A DNA stretch of 21,567 bases from Lachnospiraceae bacterium (GTDB taxonomy: Bacteria > Bacillota > Clostridia > Lachnospirales > Lachnospiraceae): the NCBI GenBank assembly GCA_009774215.1, contig VSNH01000041.1, positions 1-21,567 on the forward strand, written 5' to 3'. Below are positions 8,301-14,632 of the stretch, piece after piece. Under the pieces are notes generated by a model. It had not been told where the DNA came from. It saw only the letters and a list, made by a program, of their open reading frames with translations, and made no database searches. Position numbers and translations under genes: made by a program. Numbering within the stretch: position 1 is the stretch's first letter; each line of letters opens with the position of its first letter.

Positions 8301-8484
8301 GATAAAACTCCATGATCGCACCGTCCTTGTTGTCCACGCCGAAACTGACAACCCCCTGGCCGCGGTTTACATAATAGCACCAAATCGGTATGCCGTGCAG
8401 TCCCGCAATCCCCGGCAGGAAGCTTGCGAAGGTTGATTTTCTGCCGTAGTCTTTCATTACATATTTTTTCTGCTCCTGTCTCAT
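5377..8484 (-). CDS. Large GH94-like (clan GH-Q) glycoside phosphorylase candidate
   Basis: This 1035-residue protein resembles the large cellobiose-phosphorylase-like proteins of clan GH-Q (GH94, with GH149 and GH161 of similar size). These cleave beta-glucosidic bonds with phosphate in the cytoplasm to give glucose 1-phosphate. The N-terminal beta-sandwich (from about residue 11, YGRKSTFASFLPGIAGLHG) leads to an (alpha/alpha)6 barrel region with GNGNFRDVNQNRR (389-401), EGYWSDHWTYNLDLIEDYL (505-523) and GKPGWYDALNGLPGLFGSS (622-640). Asp628 in the GW-D motif is my candidate for the general acid by analogy with GDWND of GH94; the usual Asn is Tyr here. Start at 8484 is chosen because its ATG overlaps the TGA of the upstream small gene and GGAGAAGAGAGG precedes it. 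No signal peptide is present. The exact family and linkage are uncertain. Confidence 0.78.
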   Translation of the reverse strand: MRQEQKKYVMKDYGRKSTFASFLPGIAGLHGIPIWCYYVNRGQGVVSFGVDNKDGAIMEFYPAHTAYQNVKRTGFRTFLRKDGNYSECFSQEKWEQEMEIGMNSLSLRERNGEEKLLAEVNYFILPGEKIGALVRKVTVTNEDDREISLEILDGMPALIPYGVEMDSMKNMTQTAKAWMQVEDLDGNAPFFRVRASMDDSAAVRKIEGGNFSFACLEDGTLLSPLVDTEAVFAYDCSLERAVRFAQDGISGVYAQKQATANLLPCSFYGTQKELQPGEALTLYEVIGRVEKKAYLEQFLSEKRDGSYFEEKREEAERLPLELVNGIATKTASESFDIYCQYTYMDNVLRGGYPIPFGSNKLYYAYSRKHGDLERDYNYFSMLPEFFSQGNGNFRDVNQNRRCDAFFAPCVGRENVKEFYSLIQLDGYNPLGVEKLTYRLDRGKAETLFQELEEGAAGELTAFVENPFTPGALWAKLDDTLGEWKESLFYQVIDFADSTVNGKFGEGYWSDHWTYNLDLIEDYLEVYPDKEREMLFEQEYTYFLSQICVNRRGRRYAETEKGLRQYHALDETSRRDGSEKLVRAQKGRGEIVYVTLMEKLLLLCATKFAALDAYGMGVEMEGGKPGWYDALNGLPGLFGSSMAETYELARMLRYTISALERYPQEVEITEELGDLIDELRLVVRLEKGSLSQEGEILSFWNRINDVKELYWDKTYQGISGKKKTYAGEALAEALKEWDVFVERGIEKACTFGEGICPTYFSYEVTDYEKRAEGIVPLGFRVKPVPAFLEGPVRCLKLDLPQEKKKALYENVKNSGLYDKKLSMYKVNDSLEQASYELGRACAFTPGWLENESIWLHMEYKYLLELLRSGMYGEFFEDFHKAAVPFLDPAVYGRSIYENSSFIASSRNPDEKIHGKGFVARLSGSTIEFISMWKLMMFGRHVFAVKNGALIFMPEPAIPAYLIPEDGVIETTLLGETEVAYRLEEKKDYIPGQYTVKGIHFLYKNRNEADVDAGYVSGKLAEDVRARKVERIEIRIR

Positions 8485-8777
8485 CGCTGCCTCTCTTCTC
8501 CTTTCCCAAGCCAAATCTCTATCTCATGCACCTCGTCTGACAACTTTTCTATCTCTGTCCGTGGAAGGATTACCCTTACATCCTCCTGTGAAAGCACAAG
8601 CGGCTGTCCGTCCATGGCTGCGGCCCGGGTACCGTATACGCCGCATTCCAGCCTGTCTGGGTTCTTTACGGTAACGCGGAATCTCTTCCCCGCAATGGGA
8701 AAATACTGGTAACTGTAGTTTTCCGGCTGTTCCAGTGCAAAGGTTCCCTGTCCATCCAAAAACCGATATCCTTCCAT
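8481..8777 (-). CDS. 98-residue protein translationally coupled to the phosphorylase gene, possible detached N-terminal domain
   Basis: The product is predicted to be beta-rich (FLDGQGTFALEQPENYSYQY, residues 6-25, then RFRVTVKN and VRVILPR), soluble, without signal peptide or membrane segment. The opening (FALEQPEN-SY-YFP) resembles the beginning of full-length large GH-Q phosphorylases, where similar strands precede the part at which the neighbouring 1035-residue protein starts. This suggests the phosphorylase N-terminus is encoded as a separate subunit. The two genes overlap by ATGA (8484-8481), which favours near-equal synthesis. It is the first gene of the operon; GGAAGGGGTGT precedes the ATG. 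The domain-split idea is inference; a small independent carbohydrate-binding protein is the alternative. Confidence 0.7.
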   Translation of the reverse strand: MEGYRFLDGQGTFALEQPENYSYQYFPIAGKRFRVTVKNPDRLECGVYGTRAAAMDGQPLVLSQEDVRVILPRTEIEKLSDEVHEIEIWLGKGEERQR

Positions 8778-8859
8778 ACACCCCTTCCTTCCCGCTTCCC
8801 TAAAAGCGCTGTCTTTCAGACTGTTTCTTACATCCTAATAAACAGGGCGGACAGAATTA

Positions 8860-8884
8860 AGGTATCTTTTGTTATTTAGGTATC
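8860..8884 (-). promoter_or_regulatory. Tandem AGGTATC boxes upstream of the phosphorylase operon
   Basis: AGGTATC occurs at 8860-8866 and 8878-8884 in direct orientation, 18 bases apart, within an AT-rich stretch. A third perfect copy lies upstream of the binding-protein gene (4014-4020). On the minus strand the boxes read GATACCT and lie directly upstream of a weak promoter (TTAATT, 17 bases, TAGGAT, about 8859-8831). Tandem direct repeats next to a weak -35 fit an AraC-type activator. A diverging regulatory role for the ECF gene on the other side cannot be excluded. Confidence 0.4.
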
Positions 8885-9042
8885 ATTTTTTTAGCAGCCT
8901 TTCCCCCTGTGTGCTCCGGCATCTGGTATGGTGAAAAAAAAGCAAAGTGGTACTTTTAAAAGCGTCATTTCGGTATAAGATAAGACTATCGGTTAAAAAA
9001 CTGGAATTTTTTGATAGAAAATTCAGAAAGGCAGAAATCCAT

Positions 9043-9621
9043 ATGAAAAACGAGAAACTTTTAAAGATTGTATTTACCGGCATCTTTGCCGCATTGTCCT
9101 ATGTGGTGTTCACTTTTTTGCAGATCAAAATTCCCCTGCCCGGCGGCGACGCCACCTCGATCCATCTGGGGAACGCGGTCTGTGTGCTGGGTGCGCTGCT
9201 GCTTGGCGGCGTGTACGGGGGACTCGGCGGCGCCATCGGCATGACCATCGGCGATCTCTTTGACCCGGTCTATGTGGTCTACGCCCCCAAAACGTTTATC
9301 CTGAAATTCTGCATCGGTCTGATCACAGGGCTGATCGCCCACAAAATCGCGCACATCAGCGCCGAGACCGACACGAAAAAGGTATATAAATGGTCTCTCA
9401 TCGCCGCTGTGGGCGGGCTTTTATTCAACGTGATTTTTGACCCGCTGTTCGGCTACTTTTATAAGCTGGCGATTCTGGGCAAACCCGCCGCGGAAGTGAC
9501 CCTCGCGTGGAATGTGGCGTCCACCTCCATCAACGCGGTTACTTCCACGATCGTAGCGGTTCTCGTGTACAACGCGGTGCGCCCCGCGCTGAAAAAATCG
9601 GGGCTGTTTTTCACGATCTGA
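9043..9621 (+). CDS. ECF transporter S component (vitamin/cofactor substrate-binding membrane protein)
   Basis: This 192-residue integral membrane protein matches the size and character of ECF S components related to RibU/ThiT. Such proteins bind a vitamin or precursor and work with a shared EcfAAT energising module encoded elsewhere. It has about six hydrophobic segments, a Gly-rich stretch (LLLGGVYGGLGGAIGMTIGD, about residues 55-74), and an N-terminal helix with small residues (GIFAALSYVVF) of the type that contacts EcfT. Start at 9043 is chosen because AGAAAGG lies about ten bases upstream; an in-frame ATG at 8947 would add a polar leader unlike an S component. I see no recognisable riboswitch in the upstream 100 bases, so the substrate is unknown. 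A strong hairpin terminator follows. Confidence 0.82.
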   Translation: MKNEKLLKIVFTGIFAALSYVVFTFLQIKIPLPGGDATSIHLGNAVCVLGALLLGGVYGGLGGAIGMTIGDLFDPVYVVYAPKTFILKFCIGLITGLIAHKIAHISAETDTKKVYKWSLIAAVGGLLFNVIFDPLFGYFYKLAILGKPAAEVTLAWNVASTSINAVTSTIVAVLVYNAVRPALKKSGLFFTI

Positions 9622-9681
9622 TATTTGACTGTTGAAAGGCTGCGCCGTTGGCGGATGTTTCGACATATAAACTTTAGGTGT

Positions 9682-9724
9682 AAAAGAGCGAGGGGTTTAC
9701 ATAATGCAACCTCCCGCTCTTTTC
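9682..9724. terminator. Bidirectional terminator between the ECF gene and pspC-like gene
   Basis: AAAAGAGCG pairs with CGCTCTTTT and the inner AGGGGTT pairs with AACCTCC apart from one mismatch, leaving a short loop (TACATAATGC). T-runs lie on both outer sides. It separates two convergent genes. The left arm and loop contain one of three GTTTACATAA repeats found in this region. Confidence 0.8.
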
Positions 9725-9805
9725 TTTGCCTCCGTCAATTCATTTTTTATCTGCCGGATCATTAACTGTAATAGTCAACATTTGTTTCCCCGTCACCTGT
9801 CATCC

Positions 9806-10015
9806 TTACATTACAATGTCATCATTTTCCGGCATCACCACCGCCGCAATGAAATAGACGATCAGTCCCATACCGACGCTCGCCACGGAGCACAGCGCCC
9901 AAATCAGACGCACCAGCGTCGGGTCTATATTCAGGTATTCACCGATTCCTCCGCAGACGCCGCATATCATCCTGTTTCCTCTTGATCTCATCAGTTTTTT
10001 CATATCGTTATTCAT
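9806..10015 (-). CDS. PspC domain membrane protein
   Basis: The 69-residue product is essentially one PspC domain: a basic N-terminus (MKKLMRSRGNRMICGVCGG) with the conserved GVCGGIGEYLNIDPTLVRL motif, then one membrane helix (about residues 38-60, LIWALCSVASVGMGLIVYFI). PspC proteins sense or transmit envelope stress; small stand-alone versions are common in Firmicutes. The start at 10015 follows AAAAGGAGGACTACC closely; an upstream in-frame ATG at 10054 precedes that ribosome binding site and is rejected. The gene lies 128 bases after the DUF4097 gene in the same direction, so it may be part of the PadR-controlled envelope cluster or have its own promoter in the gap. Confidence 0.9.
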   Translation of the reverse strand: MNNDMKKLMRSRGNRMICGVCGGIGEYLNIDPTLVRLIWALCSVASVGMGLIVYFIAAVVMPENDDIVM

Positions 10016-10092
10016 GGTAGTCCTCCTTTTCGGTGCAGTTTGTGCACGTTTCATTGAATTGACATAACAATCAATATCTCTTCGTCTTCTTA

Positions 10093-10139
10093 GTTTACAT
10101 AATACTTCTATGTCCAGAAGATCTAATGGGTTTACATAA
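10093..10139. repeat. Direct GTTTACATAA repeats in the DUF4097-pspC gap
   Basis: GTTTACATAA is found at 10093-10102 and 10130-10139, 37 bases apart. A third copy, extended to 12 identical bases with the second (GGGTTTACATAA), lies at 9693-9704. Read on the gene strand it is TTATGTAAAC. A fourth related TTATGT lies near 10063-10069. No function is assigned; protein-binding sites are the simplest reading. Confidence 0.5.
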
Positions 10140-10143
10140 CATT

Positions 10144-11238
10144 TTATTCTTCAAAAGTCACAGTTACATTACCCATATTACAGTTTATATCAAAATAGCT
10201 GCTTTTTCCAGCATTCCATGATTTATGCGACGCAACACCGCCGTGGCTGTAGTCCCCCACAACGACGTTGCCCATGCCACACTCCACATAGTAGCTGTGG
10301 TCGTCCTCGGAACCGGTAAGGCTCATAACGATTTCACCCATACCGCACTCAACATCCAAATCTCCCGCTATGGTGCCCGCGACCTCAGCCGCACCCATGC
10401 TCACATCCAAGTCCATCTTTCCGCTGACCGTCAGCTCTTCAACACTCAGATGCCCCGCGCCGATTTCAAAATCCGCTGTCCCGGCTTTGATACGGTCGGC
10501 AAGAAGCTCTCCCGCACCTACAAGAATACTGATTTCCTCTCCCTCAAAGCCGTCCGCCGTAACCAGCCCGGCGCCCAGCTCCGCCTTCATCTTCCTTGCT
10601 TTTAAGAAAATGCTGTCCATATAGCCCGCGCCCATGCTGATCTCACACTCCTCCAGCGCACACCCTTCCGGCAGCCACAGATAGACCGTATCGTTGGGAC
10701 CGTTGCGCCAGTGCCCGAGATGATGCTCCACTTCGTTTTCAATGGAAAGCTCGCTTCTGCCGCCCTCATTCTCTATGGAATAGTATGGTCTGTTGGTATT
10801 GCCGTCCGCCAGATACCACACATGTTCATCCTCGGATTTCCAGATCACCACATTGCACTCATCCACGTCGATCTCGAGACTGCCCAGCGTTTCCGCCGTG
10901 AGCGGAAGCTGTTCCTTCTTCCCTTCCAGCTCCTTCCGCTTCTTATCCATGGTCTGGTCCACCGCCTTGCGGACATCCTCCACACTCTCTATATCCTCGA
11001 TCTCCTCGAGTTCCTCCAAATCTTCCAAGTCTTCCCTGTCATAGCCCGGCGAGCGGAAGAAACCGATTCGCCAGTCACCGTCGCTATCCATACGCCAGAC
11101 GAACGGAATGCCCTTAATGTCTCCCATCTCCTCCAGTTGTCGGAAACCGCCTAACAGCCCGCACACAACGCTGAGAATAAGACCTATAATAAACAGAACC
11201 AACGCCGTCATCAGACAGCCCTTTGTAAATTTTTTCAT
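10144..11238 (-). CDS. DUF4097 family beta-repeat membrane-anchored protein
   Basis: This 364-residue protein has an N-terminal membrane helix (about residues 8-31, CLMTALVLFIIGLILSVVCG), then a strongly acidic helical stretch (DLEDLEELEEIEDIESVEDV, around residues 72-91). A long C-terminal region (about 115-364) of repeated short beta-strands with alternating Gly/Ala follows (for example ISMGAGYMDS, AGAGELLADRI-like turns, IGAGHLSVEELTV, VSMGAAEVAGTIAGDLDVEC). This is the right-handed solenoid pattern of DUF4097/LiaF-like adhesin-fold proteins. Its start overlaps the stop of the DUF1700 gene (ATGA, 11238-11235). In Firmicutes this family is linked with PadR/DUF1700 and PspC genes in envelope-stress operons; the molecular role is not known. 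Confidence 0.88.
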   Translation of the reverse strand: MKKFTKGCLMTALVLFIIGLILSVVCGLLGGFRQLEEMGDIKGIPFVWRMDSDGDWRIGFFRSPGYDREDLEDLEELEEIEDIESVEDVRKAVDQTMDKKRKELEGKKEQLPLTAETLGSLEIDVDECNVVIWKSEDEHVWYLADGNTNRPYYSIENEGGRSELSIENEVEHHLGHWRNGPNDTVYLWLPEGCALEECEISMGAGYMDSIFLKARKMKAELGAGLVTADGFEGEEISILVGAGELLADRIKAGTADFEIGAGHLSVEELTVSGKMDLDVSMGAAEVAGTIAGDLDVECGMGEIVMSLTGSEDDHSYYVECGMGNVVVGDYSHGGVASHKSWNAGKSSYFDINCNMGNVTVTFEE

Positions 11239-12077
11239 GCCCGTGTACCTCCCCTGTGAAACAATCTATGGCACAGATTCACGCATCCCCTGAACAGGGC
11301 GGGGAGCGCCGTACCGACTACCAGCACCATCAGCCAGACGAACACCAGACCGACCGCCACCATAATCAGACCGCCGCCGATCATACTTAAACCGCCAAGC
11401 GGCGCGCCGAACATCGCCACAAATCCCGCGATCACCAACGCGATACCAACCACTGTCAGCACCACACCCACCGCCAAAAATGCGACAAAGATACCGAGCA
11501 TCCCCGCCAATATGCCTACGCCGCCGCCGAAAAGTCCGCCCAGCACGCCGATCCAGACCGGGGACAGCAGAACCGCCAGCACGATAATCAGCGCGATCTG
11601 TCCGCCCGTCATAGGTTTCTTCTGCGGTGTGCCCTGCGCATTTCCCTGACCGCTTCCTGCCTGCTGTTGATAGCCGTATGTGCCGCCTGCGCCGTTTGGC
11701 TGCTGACTATAAGCGCCATATGTGCTCTGCGCGCCGTTCTGCGGGTTTCCCTGTGTGCCGCCCTGATAGGCGCCGCCAGTTCCCTGCGCATTTTCCTGCC
11801 GCCCATTGGTTGACATAAGTTGGTTTTTGTTCCTCTGTTCATAGCCGTGGAAACCGGACTCCGTAAACTCTCCCCCGTTTCCGCCGTCTGCAAGCCCTGC
11901 TTTAATCGACTTGGCAAGCTCCTCCGGCGAGCCCAGCGCCGCAATCACGTCCGCCTCATTTTCTTCACCCGCGTCGTCAAAATATTCATTATAATAGGTA
12001 AGCGCCTCCTCCCGCTCCGCAGGCGGCACGTCCTGTAAAAGCGCGGTCAGTCTGCGCATAAATTCCGCTCTATTCAT
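11235..12077 (-). CDS. DUF1700/HAAS domain membrane protein
   Basis: The 280-residue product begins with a HAAS/DUF1700-type domain (FMRRLTALLQDVPPAEREEA to about residue 62, including the YYNEYFDDAGEENEADVIA helix and a GSPEELAKSI motif). A long Gln/Gly/Asn-rich flexible linker follows (about 70-150), then a C-terminal block of several membrane helices rich in Gly/Val/Leu (about 155-270). The start at 12077 is chosen for GGAGGACTTAAGA just upstream. It overlaps the PadR gene by eight bases and the DUF4097 gene by four, so the three are one operon. Proteins of this type sit beside PadR regulators, which probably control membrane amounts of the module. Confidence 0.88.
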   Translation of the reverse strand: MNRAEFMRRLTALLQDVPPAEREEALTYYNEYFDDAGEENEADVIAALGSPEELAKSIKAGLADGGNGGEFTESGFHGYEQRNKNQLMSTNGRQENAQGTGGAYQGGTQGNPQNGAQSTYGAYSQQPNGAGGTYGYQQQAGSGQGNAQGTPQKKPMTGGQIALIIVLAVLLSPVWIGVLGGLFGGGVGILAGMLGIFVAFLAVGVVLTVVGIALVIAGFVAMFGAPLGGLSMIGGGLIMVAVGLVFVWLMVLVVGTALPALFRGCVNLCHRLFHRGGTRA

Positions 12078-12396
12078 TCTTAAGTCCTCCCTCAAAGATA
12101 CTGTTCAATTTGGCAGAATACCGATACCATTCGCTGATGTAAAGATTGAGCTGCGCCCTCCCCTTCTCCGTAATCCTATAATACCGCCTGTTCCTTCCCG
12201 CACATTCCATATCGTAAATCTGCAGGCACTCGTCCTTCTGCAGCCTTCGCAGAACCGGGTACAGGGTAGATTCGGAAATCTCTATGACCAGCCGCACCTC
12301 CTGCGTAATCTTGTAGCCATAGGTTCCTTCCGTCTCATGGGACACAACAGCCAGCACGATGGCGTCCAGCAATGCCGCACCTGTGTTAAAAACCAT
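12070..12396 (-). CDS. PadR family transcriptional regulator
   Basis: The 108-residue protein is a PadR winged-helix repressor of the short type: recognition region TYGYKITQEVRLVIEISEST (about 28-47), then LYPVLRRLQKDECLQIY, a wing with RNRRYYRITEKGR (about 74-86), and a C-terminal dimerisation helix (YISEWYRYSAKLNSIF). Start at 12396 is preferred because AAAGGAG lies eight bases upstream; an ATG at 12468 would give an unconserved basic extension. It is the first gene of the PadR-DUF1700-DUF4097 operon, and two inverted repeats over its own promoter predict autorepression. The inducer is unknown; PadR proteins of this group often respond to membrane-active compounds. Confidence 0.92.
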   Translation of the reverse strand: MVFNTGAALLDAIVLAVVSHETEGTYGYKITQEVRLVIEISESTLYPVLRRLQKDECLQIYDMECAGRNRRYYRITEKGRAQLNLYISEWYRYSAKLNSIFEGGLKNE

Positions 12397-12499
12397 GTAA
12401 ATGACTCCTTTCTTCCTTTTTACATATTTCATTGTCATCGCTCTTGGAGTTATCCTCCCTTCAATCACCTCTGTTGTTTTATAATATTATTTAGCTGTG

Positions 12500-12564
12500 C
12501 AATATTATATGATGTATAATATTGTTTCTACACATACTATATGACATATAATATTGTTTGTCAA
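12500..12564 (-). promoter_or_regulatory. PadR operon promoter with two tandem inverted-repeat operators
   Basis: TTGACA (12564-12559) and TATAGT (12541-12536) are 17 bases apart. Operator 2 (12532-12556) is an imperfect inverted repeat covering the spacer and -10. Operator 1 (12500-12524) is a perfect 10-bp inverted repeat, CAATATTATA-tgatg-TATAATATTG, just after the expected start. The TATAATATTG halves are 32 bases apart, about three helical turns, and a partial third half (TATAATATTA) begins at 12480. Binding here would block transcription. Confidence 0.75.
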
Positions 12565-12573
12565 CAATTATTT

Positions 12574-12614
12574 AAAAAAAGGAAACCGTGCTTTTCAACA
12601 TCGCAGCGGTTCCC
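12574..12614 (-). terminator. Intrinsic terminator of the GntR/ABC operon
   Basis: On the minus strand GGGAACCG pairs with CGGTTTCC (8 bp with one G-U) around a loop of about 17 bases and is followed by seven T. It lies about 60 bases after the permease stop and just before the PadR promoter. Confidence 0.8.
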
Positions 12615-12674
12615 TTCTTCCAGCTTCTATCATAATAAATAATGCTTTTTCTATTTTTGAGCAGAAAGCCTGCT

Positions 12675-13331
12675 TTAATACTCCTTTCTCCTGAATATTC
12701 CTACCGTAACCGGACAGGACGCCGCAAACGCCGCCGCGCTGCAAATCATCATAAAAATACCGCTCAGAACAATCTGCCTTGCCGTCATATTTTCCGGATA
12801 TACCTTATTGACCAAAGTGGTTAATCCCATAAAAATACCGATTCCCCCGAGCAGACTGACGATCATAATCACTGTGCTGCGCTCCTCCCCTCCCAGAAAA
12901 TACATGGGAAAGAAAATCGCCCCCATAAAGAGACTGACCGCGATCCCCATCACAAACAGCATAAAAATATCCGTATCCTTATCAAAGGGATAGCCGTGCA
13001 GCGCGACAGACAGGGCGACTCCCATCCCCGCAAACGCGATTCCCACAGCAAGCCACAGAAGCTGGCTGACAAAAAAGCTCTTCACAATATCCGTTCTCTT
13101 GACCGGAGCAGTCAGCTTATATTTTTCCCATTTTGTCGCGCTTTCCTTTCTGATACCGGCTACCGAGTTGAAAGGAAAGCCTACCATTACCAGCATTATA
13201 TAAAAAATAAGAAGCGACGGGATCGCATTGTCCATGGCGACCACAAAAACGCCCAGCAAGGTCACGACCACCGCAAACGCTTTCGCATCCGCAAGCGTCA
13301 CATAAAAGTTATTTCTCAAAAGTCCTCTCAT
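12675..13331 (-). CDS. ABC-2 family transporter permease
   Basis: The 218-residue product has about six membrane segments (clear ones near residues 18-32, 37-55, 88-108, 124-147, 157-177 and 189-211) and a charged cytoplasmic loop (GIRKESATKWEKYKLTAPVK) typical of small ABC-2 permeases encoded next to YtrB-like ATPases. Its ATG overlaps the stop of the ATPase gene (ATGA, 13331-13328), which supports a two-subunit exporter. Export substrate unknown; relatives act in resistance to cell-wall or membrane-active peptides. Confidence 0.88.
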   Translation of the reverse strand: MRGLLRNNFYVTLADAKAFAVVVTLLGVFVVAMDNAIPSLLIFYIMLVMVGFPFNSVAGIRKESATKWEKYKLTAPVKRTDIVKSFFVSQLLWLAVGIAFAGMGVALSVALHGYPFDKDTDIFMLFVMGIAVSLFMGAIFFPMYFLGGEERSTVIMIVSLLGGIGIFMGLTTLVNKVYPENMTARQIVLSGIFMMICSAAAFAASCPVTVGIFRRKEY

Positions 13332-14194
13332 ACCCTCTCTCCCTTCACTAACAGCAGCATAATCTCGTCCACAGACGTATGATCCACCACCACGTCCTTA
13401 TATTTTTTCTGAGCCGCTTTGCCGTCCGCCACCAGCACGTCGATCTGCGTATCCCGCTTTCGGTACGCCAGAATGTCCTCCTTGTCCAATGACTGAAACT
13501 GGCTTTCCCTGCAGCGCATGACTGCGTACTGATAAACCAGCTCGTCCTTCGCCGCCGTCAGAATAAGCTTCCCGTTATGGATAAATGTGATATAGTCCGC
13601 CACCTTTTCCAGATCGCTGGTGATGTGGGACGACAGTAGGATGGCATGGTTTTCCTCCTGCACAAATTCCAGAAAAACATCCAGCATGTCATCCCGCATC
13701 ACCGGGTCAAGCCCGCTGGTCGCCTCATCCAGAATCAAAAGCTCGGGATGGTGCGAGAGCGCGGCGGCGATTGCAAGCTTCATGGTCATCCCCTTGGAGT
13801 AGTGCATGATCTTTTGCTTTGACGGCAACTGAAATTTCTCCAGATATTTCCGAAACAACGGCTCATCCCAATTCCGATAAAGTCCCGCCATCACCTTCGA
13901 CAACCGCTTTGCCGTCCAGAACCCCGGGAAGTTATCCCCGTCGTAGACCACGCCGATCTTCTCCCTGATATCGGTATCCCCGTCCCCCATTTCCCTGCCG
14001 AAAAGCTTTACCGTACCGCTGTCCTTCCCAATCGTGTTCAAAATACAGCCGATGGTTGTCGTCTTACCCGCGCCGTTTTCCCCCACAAACCCGAGTATCG
14101 AACCATATGGCAGAGAAAAAGAAATCTGATCCAGCGTAAAATCCGATTTCGGGTACGACTTGGTAAGATTGTGTAATTCTAATATATTCTCCAT
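13328..14194 (-). CDS. ABC transporter ATP-binding protein (YtrB/YhcH type)
   Basis: The 288-residue ATPase carries Walker A (GENGAGKTT, about residues 36-44), a degenerate signature motif (YSKGMTMKLAIAAAL), Walker B with the catalytic Glu (LLILDEATSGLDP) and the switch His (LSSHITSDLEKV), followed by an ~80-residue C-terminal domain. It should power export by the adjoining ABC-2 permease. Start at 14194 is preferred on family grounds (MENILELHNLTKSYP) with GGAAAGGAAAGAG upstream; an ATG at 14215 after GAGGGGGC is a real alternative, adding seven charged residues. The gene lies 31 bases after the GntR regulator and overlaps the permease. Confidence 0.92.
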   Translation of the reverse strand: MENILELHNLTKSYPKSDFTLDQISFSLPYGSILGFVGENGAGKTTTIGCILNTIGKDSGTVKLFGREMGDGDTDIREKIGVVYDGDNFPGFWTAKRLSKVMAGLYRNWDEPLFRKYLEKFQLPSKQKIMHYSKGMTMKLAIAAALSHHPELLILDEATSGLDPVMRDDMLDVFLEFVQEENHAILLSSHITSDLEKVADYITFIHNGKLILTAAKDELVYQYAVMRCRESQFQSLDKEDILAYRKRDTQIDVLVADGKAAQKKYKDVVVDHTSVDEIMLLLVKGERV

Positions 14195-14225
14195 ATGCTC
14201 TTTCCTTTCCTTCATATATGCCCCC

Positions 14226-14603
14226 TCATTCCGCATCCTCATAAAACAAAGCCAATATTTTCGTCAGCCTTTCTAACGGAATATTGCTCGTCCTACCGAT
14301 CTCCGCAGCCGCCTGCAGATGCTCTTCCGCCATCCTCTGCTGTTCCTCCTGATATAGTTCCCTGTTCTGCGCCGCCACAAAGCTGCCCCTGCCCACCGCC
14401 GTGTCAATAAATCCGTCCCTCTGCAGATCCTCGTAAGCCTTCTGCACCGTGATGACGCTGACGTGGATGGATTTCGCCAGGGCGCGCATGGAAGGAATGG
14501 ACTCCCCCGGCTGCAGTTCCCCGCTCATTATCATTGCCTTAATCTGCGACGTGATCTGCTCATAAATCGGTTTATTGGCATTATTGCTGATAATGATCTC
14601 CAC
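14226..14603 (-). CDS. GntR family regulator, YtrA subfamily
   Basis: This 125-residue protein has a GntR winged-helix domain (PIYEQITSQIKAMIMSGEL, IPSMRALAKSIHVSVITVQK, YEDLQRDGFIDTAVGRGSF) with a short helical C-terminus of about 50 residues, as in YtrA repressors that control adjacent ABC exporters. I choose the GTG at 14603 because AAAGGAG lies about seven bases upstream; an in-frame ATG at 14645 falls within the promoter/operator. It leads the ABC operon. A 10-bp inverted repeat overlapping its -10 box predicts autoregulation. Confidence 0.9.
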   Translation of the reverse strand: MEIIISNNANKPIYEQITSQIKAMIMSGELQPGESIPSMRALAKSIHVSVITVQKAYEDLQRDGFIDTAVGRGSFVAAQNRELYQEEQQRMAEEHLQAAAEIGRTSNIPLERLTKILALFYEDAE

Positions 14604-14632
14604 TGTTTTCTCCTTTCTTAAAATTGTACTTA

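Noticed and set aside
7805..8509. 234-codon minus-strand frame inside the phosphorylase gene
   Set aside because: It is an out-of-frame shadow of the phosphorylase N-terminus, which shows conserved motifs in its own frame.
8936..9042. Riboswitch (preQ1, FMN or TPP) upstream of the ECF S component
   Set aside because: Only a short inverted repeat (AAAGT-ggt-ACTTT) and AT-rich sequence are visible; none of the conserved riboswitch cores is present.
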